Of a stretch of DNA of 55,066 nt, positions 32,649 through 40,549 are shown piece by piece. The number at the start of each line of letters is the position of its first letter. Position 1 is the stretch's first letter. The translations under genes and the position numbers were made by a program. The DNA is taken from assembly GCA_944386975.1 (NCBI GenBank), contig CALXDC010000013.1, forward strand, positions 1 to 55,066. The letters are read 5' to 3'. The notes beneath the pieces were generated by a model, which was not told where the DNA came from, did no database searches, and saw only the letters and a list, made by a program, of their open reading frames with translations. The DNA is from an uncultured Oscillospiraceae bacterium (GTDB lineage Bacteria; Bacillota; Clostridia; Oscillospirales; Oscillospiraceae).

Positions 32649-34862
32649 ATGAAGGTGATCCATCTCATCAGCGGCGGCGATACCGGCGGCGCCAAAACCC
32701 ACGTGCTGTCCCTGCTGCGGGATCTGAACAAGACCATCTTTGCCCAGCTGGTCTGCTTCCGGGAGGGGGAGTTTGCCCAGGAGGCCCGGGAGATGGGCAT
32801 TCCCACGGAGATCTTCGGCGGCAACAACATCCGCCGCATCGTCCGGGATCTGACGGACTACATTCGGAGAGGCGGCTTTCAGGTGATCCACTGCCACGGC
32901 GCCCGGGCCAACATGACAGGCGTCCTTCTCCGGAAGGCCACGGGCCTTCCTGTGGTCACCACCGTCCACAGTGACCCCAGGCTCGACTACATGGGCCGCC
33001 CCCTGGGCCGCCTCACCTACGGCAACATCAACGCAGTGGCCCTCAAAAAATTCGACTACTACATCGGTGTGTCCGACGCCATGGTGGACCTTCTCATCAG
33101 CCGGGGCTTTCCTCCGGAGAAGTTCTACGCCATCTACAACGGCCTCACCTTCGACGCCGTCCCCACCATGACCGACCGCCTCGCCTACCTCCGGGGCCTT
33201 GGGGCCGACGTGGAGGAGGACTCGGTGGTGGTGGGCATCGCCGCCCGCCTCAACCCGGTGAAGGACATCGCCACCCTCATCCGGGGCTTCGCCCGGGCGG
33301 CCCAGCACTGTGAGAAGCTGCGGCTGATCATCGCCGGGGACGGCCAGGACCGGGAGATGCTGGGCCGTCTCGCCCAGGAGCTCCACGTGGAGGACAAGGT
33401 CTGCTTTGCCGGGTGGCTCAGCGGCATGGACGACTTCTACCAGGCCCTGGATATCAACACCCTCACCTCCCTCAGCGAGACCTTCCCCTACGCGCTCACC
33501 GAGGGGGCCCGGTATGCCCTGCCCACGGTGAGCTCCCGGGTGGGGGGCGTGCCCTACCTCATTGACCACGCCGTCAACGGCTTTCTCTTTGAGGCCGGAA
33601 AGGACCAGGAGCTGGGGGACTATCTCCTGCGGCTGGCGGAGGACCCGGATCTGCGCCGGGACATGGGGCAGAAGCTCCACGACAAGGCAGCGGAGAAATA
33701 CTCCCTCCAGAAGACGGTGGAAACCCAGCTCAGCATCTACGAGGACATCCTCCGCCGCCACAGCCGCCCCAAGACCAGCCGGGACGGGGTGCTCATCTGT
33801 GGGGCCTACGGCCGGGAGAACGCCGGGGACGACGCCATTTTGCGCTCCATCATCCAGGAGATGCGGGAGATCGACCCCTATATGCCCATCACCGTCCTGT
33901 CCCGGCGGCCTATGCGGACCAAGCTGACCTACCGGGTGGATGCGGTCCACACCTTCCACTATCTCCGCTGGGCGGGGAAGATGCGCCGCACCCGGCTATA
34001 CATCAGCGGCGGCGGCAGTCTGGTTCAGGACGTCACCAGCCGCCGGTCCCTGTGGTACTATCTCTACAACATGAAGTCCGCCAAGAAGCGGGGCAACAAG
34101 GTGATGATGTATGGCTGCGGCATCGGGCCGGTGATCCGGAAGGGACACAGGGAGCTGTCCGCCAAGACTATGAACCGGTATGTGGACGCCGTCACCCTCC
34201 GGGAGCCGGACTCCCTGCGGGAGCTGGAGAGCATGGGGGTGAAGGGGCCGGTGGTGCGCCTGTCCGCCGATCCGGCGTTGACCCTGGCCCCGGCGAAGCC
34301 GGAGCAGGTGGACAGTCTGATGCTGTCCCACGGCGTGCCCACCGAGGGGAAATACATCTGCTTCGCCCTGCGCAGCTGGCCCGGCTTCGAGAGCCGTATG
34401 GAGGCGGTGCGGCAGGCGGCGGTGTGGGCCTATGAGCGGCTGGGGCTGACGCCGGTGTTCCTGGCGGTGGAGAAGTTCCACGACCCGGAGGTGATCGAGG
34501 GAGCGGCACGGAACCTGCCGGTGCCCCACTACCTCATCACCAAGCCCGAGGACCCGGCGGCCATTGCCGGCTTTCTCCGGCGGATGGAGGTGGTGGTGTC
34601 CATGCGCCTCCACGCTCTCATCTTTGCGGCCGGACAGGGGGTGCCTATGGTGGGCCTGGTGTACGACCCCAAGGTCAGCGCCTTTTTGAAGTATATCGGC
34701 CAGGACCTGTATGTGGATCTCCAGAACCTGACGGCGGAGGGGCTGTGGAGTCTTATCGAGAAGGCCGCCGCGCGGCAGCGGGACCCCCAGGCGGTGGAGG
34801 CTCTTCTGGAGAAGGAGCGGGTGAACCGGGAGACGGCCCGGCAGCTCTACCTGGGGGAATAA
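32649..34862 (+). CDS. Fusion of GT4 glycosyltransferase and CsaB-type polysaccharide pyruvyl transferase
   Basis: The 737-residue protein joins two enzymes. Residues 1-375 are a GT-B glycosyltransferase of family 4 (ISGGDTGGAKTHV, HCHGARAN, GIAARLNPVKDI, and the donor-site SLSETFPYALTEGARYALP). Residues 383-737 are a polysaccharide pyruvyl transferase of the CsaB type (CGAYGRENAGDDAI, SGGGSLVQDVTSR, GCGIGPV, VSMRLHALIFAAGQGVPMVG). CsaB adds pyruvate ketals to secondary cell-wall polymers that anchor S-layer proteins, and is usually a separate protein. The fusion suggests a sugar is added and then pyruvylated in one unit. ATG 32649 has AAGGAGCG upstream. No S-layer gene is in the window. Confidence 0.88.
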   Translation: MKVIHLISGGDTGGAKTHVLSLLRDLNKTIFAQLVCFREGEFAQEAREMGIPTEIFGGNNIRRIVRDLTDYIRRGGFQVIHCHGARANMTGVLLRKATGLPVVTTVHSDPRLDYMGRPLGRLTYGNINAVALKKFDYYIGVSDAMVDLLISRGFPPEKFYAIYNGLTFDAVPTMTDRLAYLRGLGADVEEDSVVVGIAARLNPVKDIATLIRGFARAAQHCEKLRLIIAGDGQDREMLGRLAQELHVEDKVCFAGWLSGMDDFYQALDINTLTSLSETFPYALTEGARYALPTVSSRVGGVPYLIDHAVNGFLFEAGKDQELGDYLLRLAEDPDLRRDMGQKLHDKAAEKYSLQKTVETQLSIYEDILRRHSRPKTSRDGVLICGAYGRENAGDDAILRSIIQEMREIDPYMPITVLSRRPMRTKLTYRVDAVHTFHYLRWAGKMRRTRLYISGGGSLVQDVTSRRSLWYYLYNMKSAKKRGNKVMMYGCGIGPVIRKGHRELSAKTMNRYVDAVTLREPDSLRELESMGVKGPVVRLSADPALTLAPAKPEQVDSLMLSHGVPTEGKYICFALRSWPGFESRMEAVRQAAVWAYERLGLTPVFLAVEKFHDPEVIEGAARNLPVPHYLITKPEDPAAIAGFLRRMEVVVSMRLHALIFAAGQGVPMVGLVYDPKVSAFLKYIGQDLYVDLQNLTAEGLWSLIEKAAARQRDPQAVEALLEKERVNRETARQLYLGE

Positions 34863-34909
34863 GAGAGAGCAAGAGAGAGCAAGAGAGAGCAAGAGAGAGC
34901 AAGAGAGAG
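34861..34909 (+). repeat. 10-bp tandem repeat at the stop codon of the GT-CsaB gene
   Basis: The unit AAGAGAGAGC is repeated almost five times without interruption and begins inside the TAA stop codon. It is followed by a GC stem (GGCCTGCCCC / GGGGCGGGCC, about 34911-34937), a possible weak terminator. It is not a CRISPR: there are no spacers. Confidence 0.9.
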
Positions 34910-34958
34910 GGGCCTGCCCCGGGCATGGGGCGGGCCTCCTTCTGTAAGGAGAGGACCT

Positions 34959-36779
34959 ATGGGACAACTGGAGACGATTTTGCAGCGGACCTTCGGCTAC
35001 ACCCGGCTGCGGGAGGGCCAGCGGCCGGTGATGGAGCAGCTGATGGCGGGGCGGGACGTGCTTTCCGTGATGCCCACCGGGGCGGGAAAATCCCTGTGCT
35101 ACCAGCTGCCCGCCCTGGCTATGCCGGGGATCACCCTGGTGGTGTCGCCCCTTATCTCCCTGATGAAGGACCAGGTGGAGAGTCTCATCCACTGCGGCGT
35201 GGCGGCGGCCTACCTCAACAGCAGCCTCACCGAGCGACAGTATGCCCTGGCCCTCCGGTATGCCGGGGAGGGGCGGTACAAGCTGATCTACGTGGCCCCG
35301 GAGCGGCTGGACACCCCTGGTTTCCTCCGTTTCGCCGCCACCGCCCCCATCTCCATGGTGGCGGTGGACGAGGCCCACTGCGTGTCCCAGTGGGGCCAGG
35401 ACTTCCGTCCCAGCTATCTGAAGATTCCGGAATTTCTGCAGAAGCTGCCCCGCCGCCCGGTGGTGGGGGCCTTTACCGCCACCGCCACGCCGGAGGTCCG
35501 GCGGGACATCGCCCGGGGCCTTGGGCTCCGGGACCCCTTTGAGATCGTCAGTGGCTTTGACCGGAAGAATCTGTTTTTCGCTGTGGAGGAGCCCAAGGAC
35601 AAGCGGACGGCCCTGCTGAAATTTCTCCGGCAGCACAAGGGGGAGAGCGGCATCGTCTATTGCAACACCCGGCGCACCGTGGACGAGGTGGCGGAGCTGC
35701 TCTGCCGGGACGGCTGGCCCGCCGCCCGCTACCACGCGGGGCTGGAGCCGGAGGAGCGGCGGCGGAACCAGGAGGCCTTCGTCTACGGCAATTGCACCAT
35801 TATGGTGGCCACCAACGCCTTTGGCATGGGCATCGACAAGCCGGACGTCCGCTTCGTGGTCCACTACAACATGCCCAAGGACATGGAGAGCTACTACCAG
35901 GAGGCGGGCCGGGCGGGCCGGGACGGGGAGGACGCGGTGTGTCTCCTCCTCTACGGCGGCAAGGACGTGGTGACGAGCCGCTTCCTCATCGAGCTCCGGG
36001 AGGAGAACGAGGAGGTCAGCGACGAGGTCTACGAGGCTCGGGTACGCCGGGACCTGGAGCGCCTTCGGCAGATGACCTTCTACTGCCACACCCAGGAGTG
36101 CCTCCGGGCCACCATTCTCCGGTATTTCGGGGAGAAGGCCCCGGGGAACTGCGGCAAGTGCGGCAACTGTGTGGGCAGCGACATGGAGGACGTGACGGCG
36201 GAGGCCCGGGTACTCCTCCAGACGGTGGACCAGTCGGGCCAGCGGTTCGGCATGGGGCGGATCATCGAGATCGCCGCCGGAGGCGACACCGGGGCGGTGG
36301 CGGCCTGGGGTCTTGACCGCCTGGCGGTGTACGGCCGCCTTGCCTCGGTGCCCCGGGACCAGCTGCGGGCCATCCTGCGGCTGCTGGTGGCCCAGGACTG
36401 CCTCACCCAGACCGAGGGCCAGTACCCCATTTTGGAGCTGGGGCCGAAGGCGGGGGAGGTACTACAAGGGAGGCAGAAGCTATATCTCCGGCGGAAGCGG
36501 CCTCCCAAGGGGCAGAAGGCGGAGCCGGTCCAGGAGGAGAGAACGGCGGACGAGGCCCTGCTGGAGCGGCTGAAGGCGGTGCGGAGCCGTCTGGCCCGGA
36601 TGCGGGGGGTGCCCGCCTACGTGATCTTCTCCGACAAGACCCTCCGGGAGATGAGCGCGCTGAAGCCCACCGCCGTGGAGCAGCTGCGGCAGGTCGGCGG
36701 CGTGGGGGAGTACAAGCAGGCCCAGTACGGCAGGGACTTTGTGGCCTGCGTGCGAAACTATCTTCAGGAGAAGGAATGA
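34959..36779 (+). CDS. recQ: ATP-dependent DNA helicase RecQ
   Basis: The 606-residue 3'-5' helicase acts in recombination and repair of stalled forks. It has helicase motif 0 (GYTRLREGQ), Walker A (MPTGAGKSLCYQLPA), the DEAH box (AVDEAHCVSQWGQDFRPSY), motifs IV-VI (VYCNTRRTV, NAFGMGIDKPDVRFVVHYN, QEAGRAGRDG), a RecQ zinc site (CGKCGNC region), the winged-helix RQC domain and a C-terminal HRDC domain (about 530-600). The length is normal. ATG 34959 has AAGGAGAGG upstream. It follows the GT-CsaB gene and ends in a terminator. Confidence 0.96.
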   Translation: MGQLETILQRTFGYTRLREGQRPVMEQLMAGRDVLSVMPTGAGKSLCYQLPALAMPGITLVVSPLISLMKDQVESLIHCGVAAAYLNSSLTERQYALALRYAGEGRYKLIYVAPERLDTPGFLRFAATAPISMVAVDEAHCVSQWGQDFRPSYLKIPEFLQKLPRRPVVGAFTATATPEVRRDIARGLGLRDPFEIVSGFDRKNLFFAVEEPKDKRTALLKFLRQHKGESGIVYCNTRRTVDEVAELLCRDGWPAARYHAGLEPEERRRNQEAFVYGNCTIMVATNAFGMGIDKPDVRFVVHYNMPKDMESYYQEAGRAGRDGEDAVCLLLYGGKDVVTSRFLIELREENEEVSDEVYEARVRRDLERLRQMTFYCHTQECLRATILRYFGEKAPGNCGKCGNCVGSDMEDVTAEARVLLQTVDQSGQRFGMGRIIEIAAGGDTGAVAAWGLDRLAVYGRLASVPRDQLRAILRLLVAQDCLTQTEGQYPILELGPKAGEVLQGRQKLYLRRKRPPKGQKAEPVQEERTADEALLERLKAVRSRLARMRGVPAYVIFSDKTLREMSALKPTAVEQLRQVGGVGEYKQAQYGRDFVACVRNYLQEKE

Positions 36780-36784
36780 CAACA

Positions 36785-36817
36785 GGCGGAGCGGGACCGG
36801 TCCTCGCTCCGCCTTTT
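36785..36817 (+). terminator. Terminator after recQ
   Basis: The stem GGCGGAGCG / CGCTCCGCC is followed by TTTTCC. Confidence 0.82.
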
Positions 36818-36922
36818 CCGTTATCGGGCGGGCAAACAGAAAAAAACGGCCCGGTTCCTCTGTCAACAGCGCTTCCTGCGGCATACAGTGGGAAGGAGAA
36901 CAAACAAGACGGAGGGTCGGCT

Positions 36923-37195
36923 ATGGTCACGAATTTCTTTTTGGGAGCCAACAGCGGCGGAGGCTTTCAGAGCCTCTATGACGGCTTCACAGACCCCGGG
37001 GGCCTGCGGGACCTGATGGTGCTGAAGGGGGGGCCGGGAGTGGGGAAATCTACCTTCATGAAGTACATCGGCCGCCGGGCGGAGGAGGCGGGGGAGGATG
37101 TGGAGTACATCTGGTGCAGCGGGGACCCGGACTCCCTGGATGGAGTTCTGCTGCCCCGGCTGGGCATCGCCGCGGTGGACGGCACCGCCCCCCAT
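36923..37195 (+). pseudogene. 5' fragment of a split P-loop ATPase gene (PRK06851-like)
   Basis: These 91 codons encode the start of a P-loop ATPase: FFLGANSGGGFQSLYDGF, then Walker A GGPGVGKSTFMKYIG, ending ...VDGTAPH. The reading frame continues into the element as unrelated residues and stops at 37327. The rest of the gene is at 46273-47064 in the matching frame, so joining ...DGTAPH to VVEPRFPAAADRY restores a protein of about 354 residues. The family is of unknown function. ATG 36923 has GGAGGG upstream. A truncated 134-residue product with an intact Walker A could still be made. Confidence 0.9.
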
Positions 37196-37217
37196 GACAC
37201 AGCATCATTAGGACACC
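37191..37217 (+). other. attL: left junction of the integrated element
   Basis: The core CCCATG (37191-37196) is shared with 46268-46273. Eleven bases inside the element is TTAGGACACC (37208-37217), the inverted complement of GGTGTCCTAA at 46248-46257 near the other end. The symmetric arms are what is expected of attP halves of a large serine recombinase. Confidence 0.85.
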
Positions 37218-37339
37218 CTGCGAAAAAAGTCAGTATTTGCAAGGGGTTGCGGGATCGGCTTTTGGACGGCACCAGCACCTGGCACGGTTACTTGGGACAC
37301 TTTTATGGGACAGGCATTCAAAAATAGGCGTAGCTGCTC

Positions 37340-37382
37340 AAAAAAATCAACTCGCTACCGATCATAACGAGTTGATTTATCA
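37340..37382. terminator. Hairpin inside the left end of the element
   Basis: AAATCAACTCG pairs with CGAGTTGATTT (37345-37378) around a 13-base loop, with A-rich bases on the left and TTTATC on the right. It looks like a bidirectional terminator that separates the ATPase fragment from the integrase. The rest of 37197-37412 contains no gene. Confidence 0.6.
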
Positions 37383-37412
37383 GATTAAGCCTCTGCCATA
37401 GGCACGTTCCAT

Positions 37413-37490
37413 CGGCGGCGGGATTCGAACTCACACAGTAATGCACGTAACGGATTTTGAGTCCGCTGCGTCTGACATTTCCATATGGGG
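37413..37490 (-). pseudogene. tRNA-Leu(CAA) remnant
   Basis: On the minus strand the sequence runs GGAAATGTCAGACGCA, GCGGACTCAAAATCCG (anticodon stem-loop, anticodon CAA), a long variable region, and GAGTTCGAATCCCGC (T-arm, one mismatch), as in tRNA-Leu. The 5' acceptor strand does not pair with the 3' side, so it is probably not functional. Such a 3' tRNA portion next to a tyrosine integrase commonly marks an old attachment site. Confidence 0.7.
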
Positions 37491-37575
37491 CAGCTTAAAA
37501 GTGAATATACACGGATTGTAAAGGGGAGTGCGCCTGGCCGTGCTCCCTTGACTTTATCTATTGGGAGGAGAAAAG

Positions 37576-38691
37576 ATGGTTGCAGGACACTTACAGCAGA
37601 AGAAAGGCTATTGGTACATGGTACTTAATTTGCATGACCAGGCCGGGAGACGAAAGACGAAGTGGATCGCCACCCATCTCCCGGTACCGGGCAATCGAAA
37701 GCGGGCGGAGGAACTGCTCTTTCAGACCCGGCATCAATACGCGGATTCCAAGGGGGAAAGTGGGCTGCTGTTTGCGGACTATATGCTCCAGTGGCTGGGG
37801 ACCATGAAAGCAAAAGTATCCCCCACGACCTATACCGGCTATCGGAATCTGGTGGAAAACGGCATCTGCCCTTACTTTCGAGAGAGGCGTATCACGCTGG
37901 CCGGGCTACGCGCGTCAGATGTACAGAGATATTACGACGATCTCCTTGCGTCCGGGGTATCAGGCAATACGATTCTCCACCATCACGCCAATATCCACAA
38001 GGCACTGAAAGACGCAGTGCGGCTGGACCTGGTGGATCGAAATGTAGCCGACATCGTGGAGCGGCCGAAGAAAACACCCTATATCCCGCGGTATTACTCA
38101 CTGGAGGAGGCAAATGAACTGCTGGACAAGCTCCGGGGCCACTGGCTTTGGCTGCCCGTGATGCTGTGCCTGTTCTACGGCCTGCGCCGCAGCGAGGTGC
38201 TGGGGATTCAATGGCGGAGCATTGATTTCTCCGTGGGCACCATCCAGATCCAGCATACCAGGGTCTATCAGGAGGTGGACGGCCGAAAGGTCTCCATGGG
38301 GAGGGACACCATGAAACAGAAAGCCAGCTGCCGCACGCTCCCCATGCCGGAGGAGATCGCCGCCGTTTTACAGGAAGAAAAACAAAGCCGCTATGGAAAG
38401 GAAACTCCGCCGCTAGAGAACTACCTCTGCCTGAATTCGGAGGGAGAGCCCATCGCATCCAACTACCTCAGTCAAAGCTTCAAAGAGTTTCTCCGGGATC
38501 ACGGTCTGCGGGAGATCCGCCTGCATGACCTCCGGCACACCTGTGCCTCCCTCCTGATCCAGAAGCGGACGCCCCTGATTGAGGTGCAGCAATGGCTGGG
38601 ACACAGTACGCTGTCCACAACGGCAGACCTATATGCCCACCTGGAATATGAAACAAAACTGGCCAGCGCACAGACGCTGAAAAAAATTTAA
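37576..38691 (+). CDS. Tyrosine recombinase / phage-type integrase
   Basis: The 371-residue protein is a site-specific recombinase. It has an N-terminal arm-binding region (about 1-60), a core-binding SAM-like domain (about 65-155), and a catalytic domain with the active arginine in YGLRRSEVLG (about 201-210), the HDLRHTCASLL box, and WLGHSTLSTTADLYAH with the last histidine and the nucleophilic tyrosine. The catalytic set looks complete. ATG 37576 has GGGAGGAG just upstream. It lies next to a tRNA-Leu remnant, which is the usual target of such enzymes, but the element that now occupies the site appears to have been moved by the serine recombinase at the other end. Confidence 0.93.
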   Translation: MVAGHLQQKKGYWYMVLNLHDQAGRRKTKWIATHLPVPGNRKRAEELLFQTRHQYADSKGESGLLFADYMLQWLGTMKAKVSPTTYTGYRNLVENGICPYFRERRITLAGLRASDVQRYYDDLLASGVSGNTILHHHANIHKALKDAVRLDLVDRNVADIVERPKKTPYIPRYYSLEEANELLDKLRGHWLWLPVMLCLFYGLRRSEVLGIQWRSIDFSVGTIQIQHTRVYQEVDGRKVSMGRDTMKQKASCRTLPMPEEIAAVLQEEKQSRYGKETPPLENYLCLNSEGEPIASNYLSQSFKEFLRDHGLREIRLHDLRHTCASLLIQKRTPLIEVQQWLGHSTLSTTADLYAHLEYETKLASAQTLKKI

Positions 38692-38706
38692 CTGGAGGAA
38701 TATTCC

Positions 38707-39021
38707 ATGACGATTCATGGGAATTTGAAAAGCCTGTCGGTGGAGGATCTGGCACTCACCAAACGGTATTACGAGAGCATCCAGCCCTTTGAAGTCCAGC
38801 CCAGCGATACCTATGAGTTTGACGCGGAGTTCCCCGCCGAAGACGGAGAGCGCATCATCGCGGAGATCACATTGAACGAAAACGCAGAGATAGAGGATCT
38901 GTACTGCACCTGCCGCGCCGGCGGTTTCTGCGTTCATTTGGCGGCGATGATGTACAATATGGAGGAGCGTAAGACGGTGCTCTTTTTAAATGGTCTTGCT
39001 CGACAGAATATTCGCGTTTGA
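38707..39021 (+). CDS. Small protein with SWIM-type zinc finger motif
   Basis: The 104-residue protein has a CxC..CxH motif, YCTCRAGGFCVHLAAMMY (Cys-x-Cys, five residues, Cys-x-His), which is the core of the SWIM zinc finger. The preceding part has the typical beta strands of that fold (YEFDAEFPAEDGERIIAEITL). SWIM domains bind DNA or protein and are found in MuDR-type transposases and Swi2/Snf2 helicases. Here the domain is almost alone. ATG 38707 has GGAGG upstream and follows the integrase by 15 bases, so it is probably co-transcribed and may assist it; no helicase partner is present. Function is otherwise unknown. Confidence 0.7.
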   Translation: MTIHGNLKSLSVEDLALTKRYYESIQPFEVQPSDTYEFDAEFPAEDGERIIAEITLNENAEIEDLYCTCRAGGFCVHLAAMMYNMEERKTVLFLNGLARQNIRV

Positions 39022-39104
39022 GGCTTGGCTTGTAATGAAAACTATGACAAGCAATCTTTTGAAATCATGTATCAAAACGACAATAAACTCCTATTTCTTA
39101 TGGC

Positions 39105-39848
39105 TTATTCTGGCTGTGTGATGTCATTGCTGTCGGCGTAGACGTGGGGCCGTTCCTGATAATTGGAAACCTGGTAATTGCCGAGAGCAGAATAATCCTT
39201 GGCTTTTGATGGATTGGTTTCCAGTTCATCATCCAACAGACCAGCGGCATCAAAGTAGATGTTTTCCAGATACTCATATTTGGAGTACATTCCCTGTGTG
39301 CACCAGACCAGTGCATTTCTTACATAGGCTGCGTGTTCGGCAAACAGGTCGTAGTCCAGTTCGATACCTATCTTTGCGGAAAGCAAAACGGAGAATGCGA
39401 TCACCGCACGGGTGTTACCCTCACGGAAGGGATGCGTCTGCCAAATCGCCGCAGTGATACGGACGATTTTGAACAGCAGAATCTTGGGATCTTCTGAATA
39501 TTTGAGCTTCGAAATCTCCTTAGATGCCATATCCAACTGCTTTTTGATGTCTTCCGGCTGAGCATAGCGTACTGTGTCGCCGCCTAGAACATCCTCACGT
39601 TTCATGATATTGATGGTGCGGAATTCACCTGCCCATTCATAAATACCGCCGAAAATCGTACGGTGGATCTGACGCAGCGTATCGGTATTGAATTTGAAAT
39701 ATTCCTGGGCGTAGACGATTCCCATGGTCATTCTGGTCAGATCGCCCTCAATGCGTTTTAACTCCTCGCTGTTTTTGACCCCCGGAGTATTTTTCAGAAC
39801 TGGAACATCGTCATAGAGGTACGGATCTTTGTGCCAGCTGTTTTTCAT
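39105..39848 (-). CDS. fic: Fic-domain toxin (probable AMP transferase)
   Basis: The 247-residue protein has the Fic fold with the active motif HPFREGNTR (about 139-147), the standard lead-in IHRTIFGGIYEWAGEFRTINI (positions 61-81, given here in parts: IHRTIFGGIY and EWAGEFR), and the post-motif helix FSVLLSAKIGIELDYD. The catalytic histidine and the anion-binding GN-R are present, so it should transfer AMP or another nucleotide group to a protein target. It has no internal inhibitory helix at the N-terminus, which fits a class I enzyme with a separate antitoxin. ATG 39848 has GGAGGT upstream and overlaps the antitoxin stop by four bases. A C-terminal tail of about 45 residues is unassigned. 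Confidence 0.9.
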   Translation of the reverse strand: MKNSWHKDPYLYDDVPVLKNTPGVKNSEELKRIEGDLTRMTMGIVYAQEYFKFNTDTLRQIHRTIFGGIYEWAGEFRTINIMKREDVLGGDTVRYAQPEDIKKQLDMASKEISKLKYSEDPKILLFKIVRITAAIWQTHPFREGNTRAVIAFSVLLSAKIGIELDYDLFAEHAAYVRNALVWCTQGMYSKYEYLENIYFDAAGLLDDELETNPSKAKDYSALGNYQVSNYQERPHVYADSNDITQPE

Positions 39849-40375
39849 CGGAATACCTCCATTGCACCATAGTTCTGCAAAGCCGGAAGATAGAAATCGG
39901 CAAAGGCCTTCTCACCCTTAGCCCAAAGTTGAAGGTTTTCTTCGGTAGTTTCTTTGGCAGGGAGGCCTTCCAAAGAAGTCATTGCTCTTGCAAAAGAAAG
40001 CGCTTTGGTTCGTTTGGAGATAGGCAGAGCATCCATGTCAGCGCACTGCCGTAAATAGAAGAAGATGTGGCTAAGTTGCTCATCTAATATCTTGACTGCT
40101 TTCTCCAAGCGATCAAGGTTAGCATTATTGGCATCGAGTTCTTTTTGAAGAGATTCTCTAATAGTTAACTTATCGCGAACAGATTGAACTTCAGTTTCTC
40201 GGAGATATTCACTTTTCTTTTTCCCTAAATAGGTGTATTGCAAATAATAGTACTCTTTTCCAGAGATTTTCTTGGTTGTGATGTATCCTCTAGGAATAGC
40301 GTTTAAGCGCTGCTTCAACTTCGTCTGAGAATATAGGAGCACAGAATACTCATTATAGAGTTCTTGATACTTCAT
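39845..40375 (-). CDS. Putative Fic antitoxin (VbhA-like C-terminus)
   Basis: The 176-residue protein precedes fic and overlaps it by four bases. Its N-terminal half is a charged helical region with a short beta segment (GKEYYYLQYTYLGKKKSEYL) that resembles DNA- or nucleic-acid-binding proteins of mobile elements. Its C-terminal part, SFARAMTSLEGLPAKETTEE followed by GEKAFADFYLPALQNYG, is arranged like the VbhA-type inhibitory helix with a (S/T)..EG core, although the serine is not at the exact class position. I infer that it blocks the Fic ATP site and may repress the operon. ATG 40375 has GGAGGGG upstream. Confidence 0.65.
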   Translation of the reverse strand: MKYQELYNEYSVLLYSQTKLKQRLNAIPRGYITTKKISGKEYYYLQYTYLGKKKSEYLRETEVQSVRDKLTIRESLQKELDANNANLDRLEKAVKILDEQLSHIFFYLRQCADMDALPISKRTKALSFARAMTSLEGLPAKETTEENLQLWAKGEKAFADFYLPALQNYGAMEVFR

Positions 40376-40399
40376 GATTGCCCCTCCTTAATTGTAGAT

Positions 40400-40429
40400 A
40401 TAATATCACAAATTAACCCCTTAAATCAA
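40400..40429 (-). promoter_or_regulatory. Promoter of the antitoxin-fic operon
   Basis: On the minus strand TTGATT, 18 bases, TATTAT. It lies just ahead of the antitoxin start and is AT-rich like the surrounding cargo. Confidence 0.6.
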
Positions 40430-40501
40430 TAAAAACTTTAATAGGGAGGTTAAAACGACCTGTAATACGCATACTGAGCATTACATTATAAGAATTTCTG
40501 C

Positions 40502-40542
40502 AAAAAATAAGACAAGGACATCGGAGTAGATGTCCTTGTCTT
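40502..40542 (-). terminator. Terminator of the TPR-PIN gene
   Basis: A perfect 14-bp stem (AAGACAAGGACATC / GATGTCCTTGTCTT) is followed on the minus strand by ATTTTTTG. The TPR-PIN gene is therefore transcribed separately from the Fic operon. Confidence 0.92.
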
Positions 40543-40549
40543 ACCAAAT

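Noticed and set aside
34861-34909. Tandem 10-bp repeats as a CRISPR array
   Set aside because: The units are directly joined with no spacers, and no cas genes are nearby.
37413-37490. A functional tRNA-Leu gene
   Set aside because: The 5' acceptor strand does not pair with the 3' side and the T stem has a mismatch, so it is listed as a remnant.
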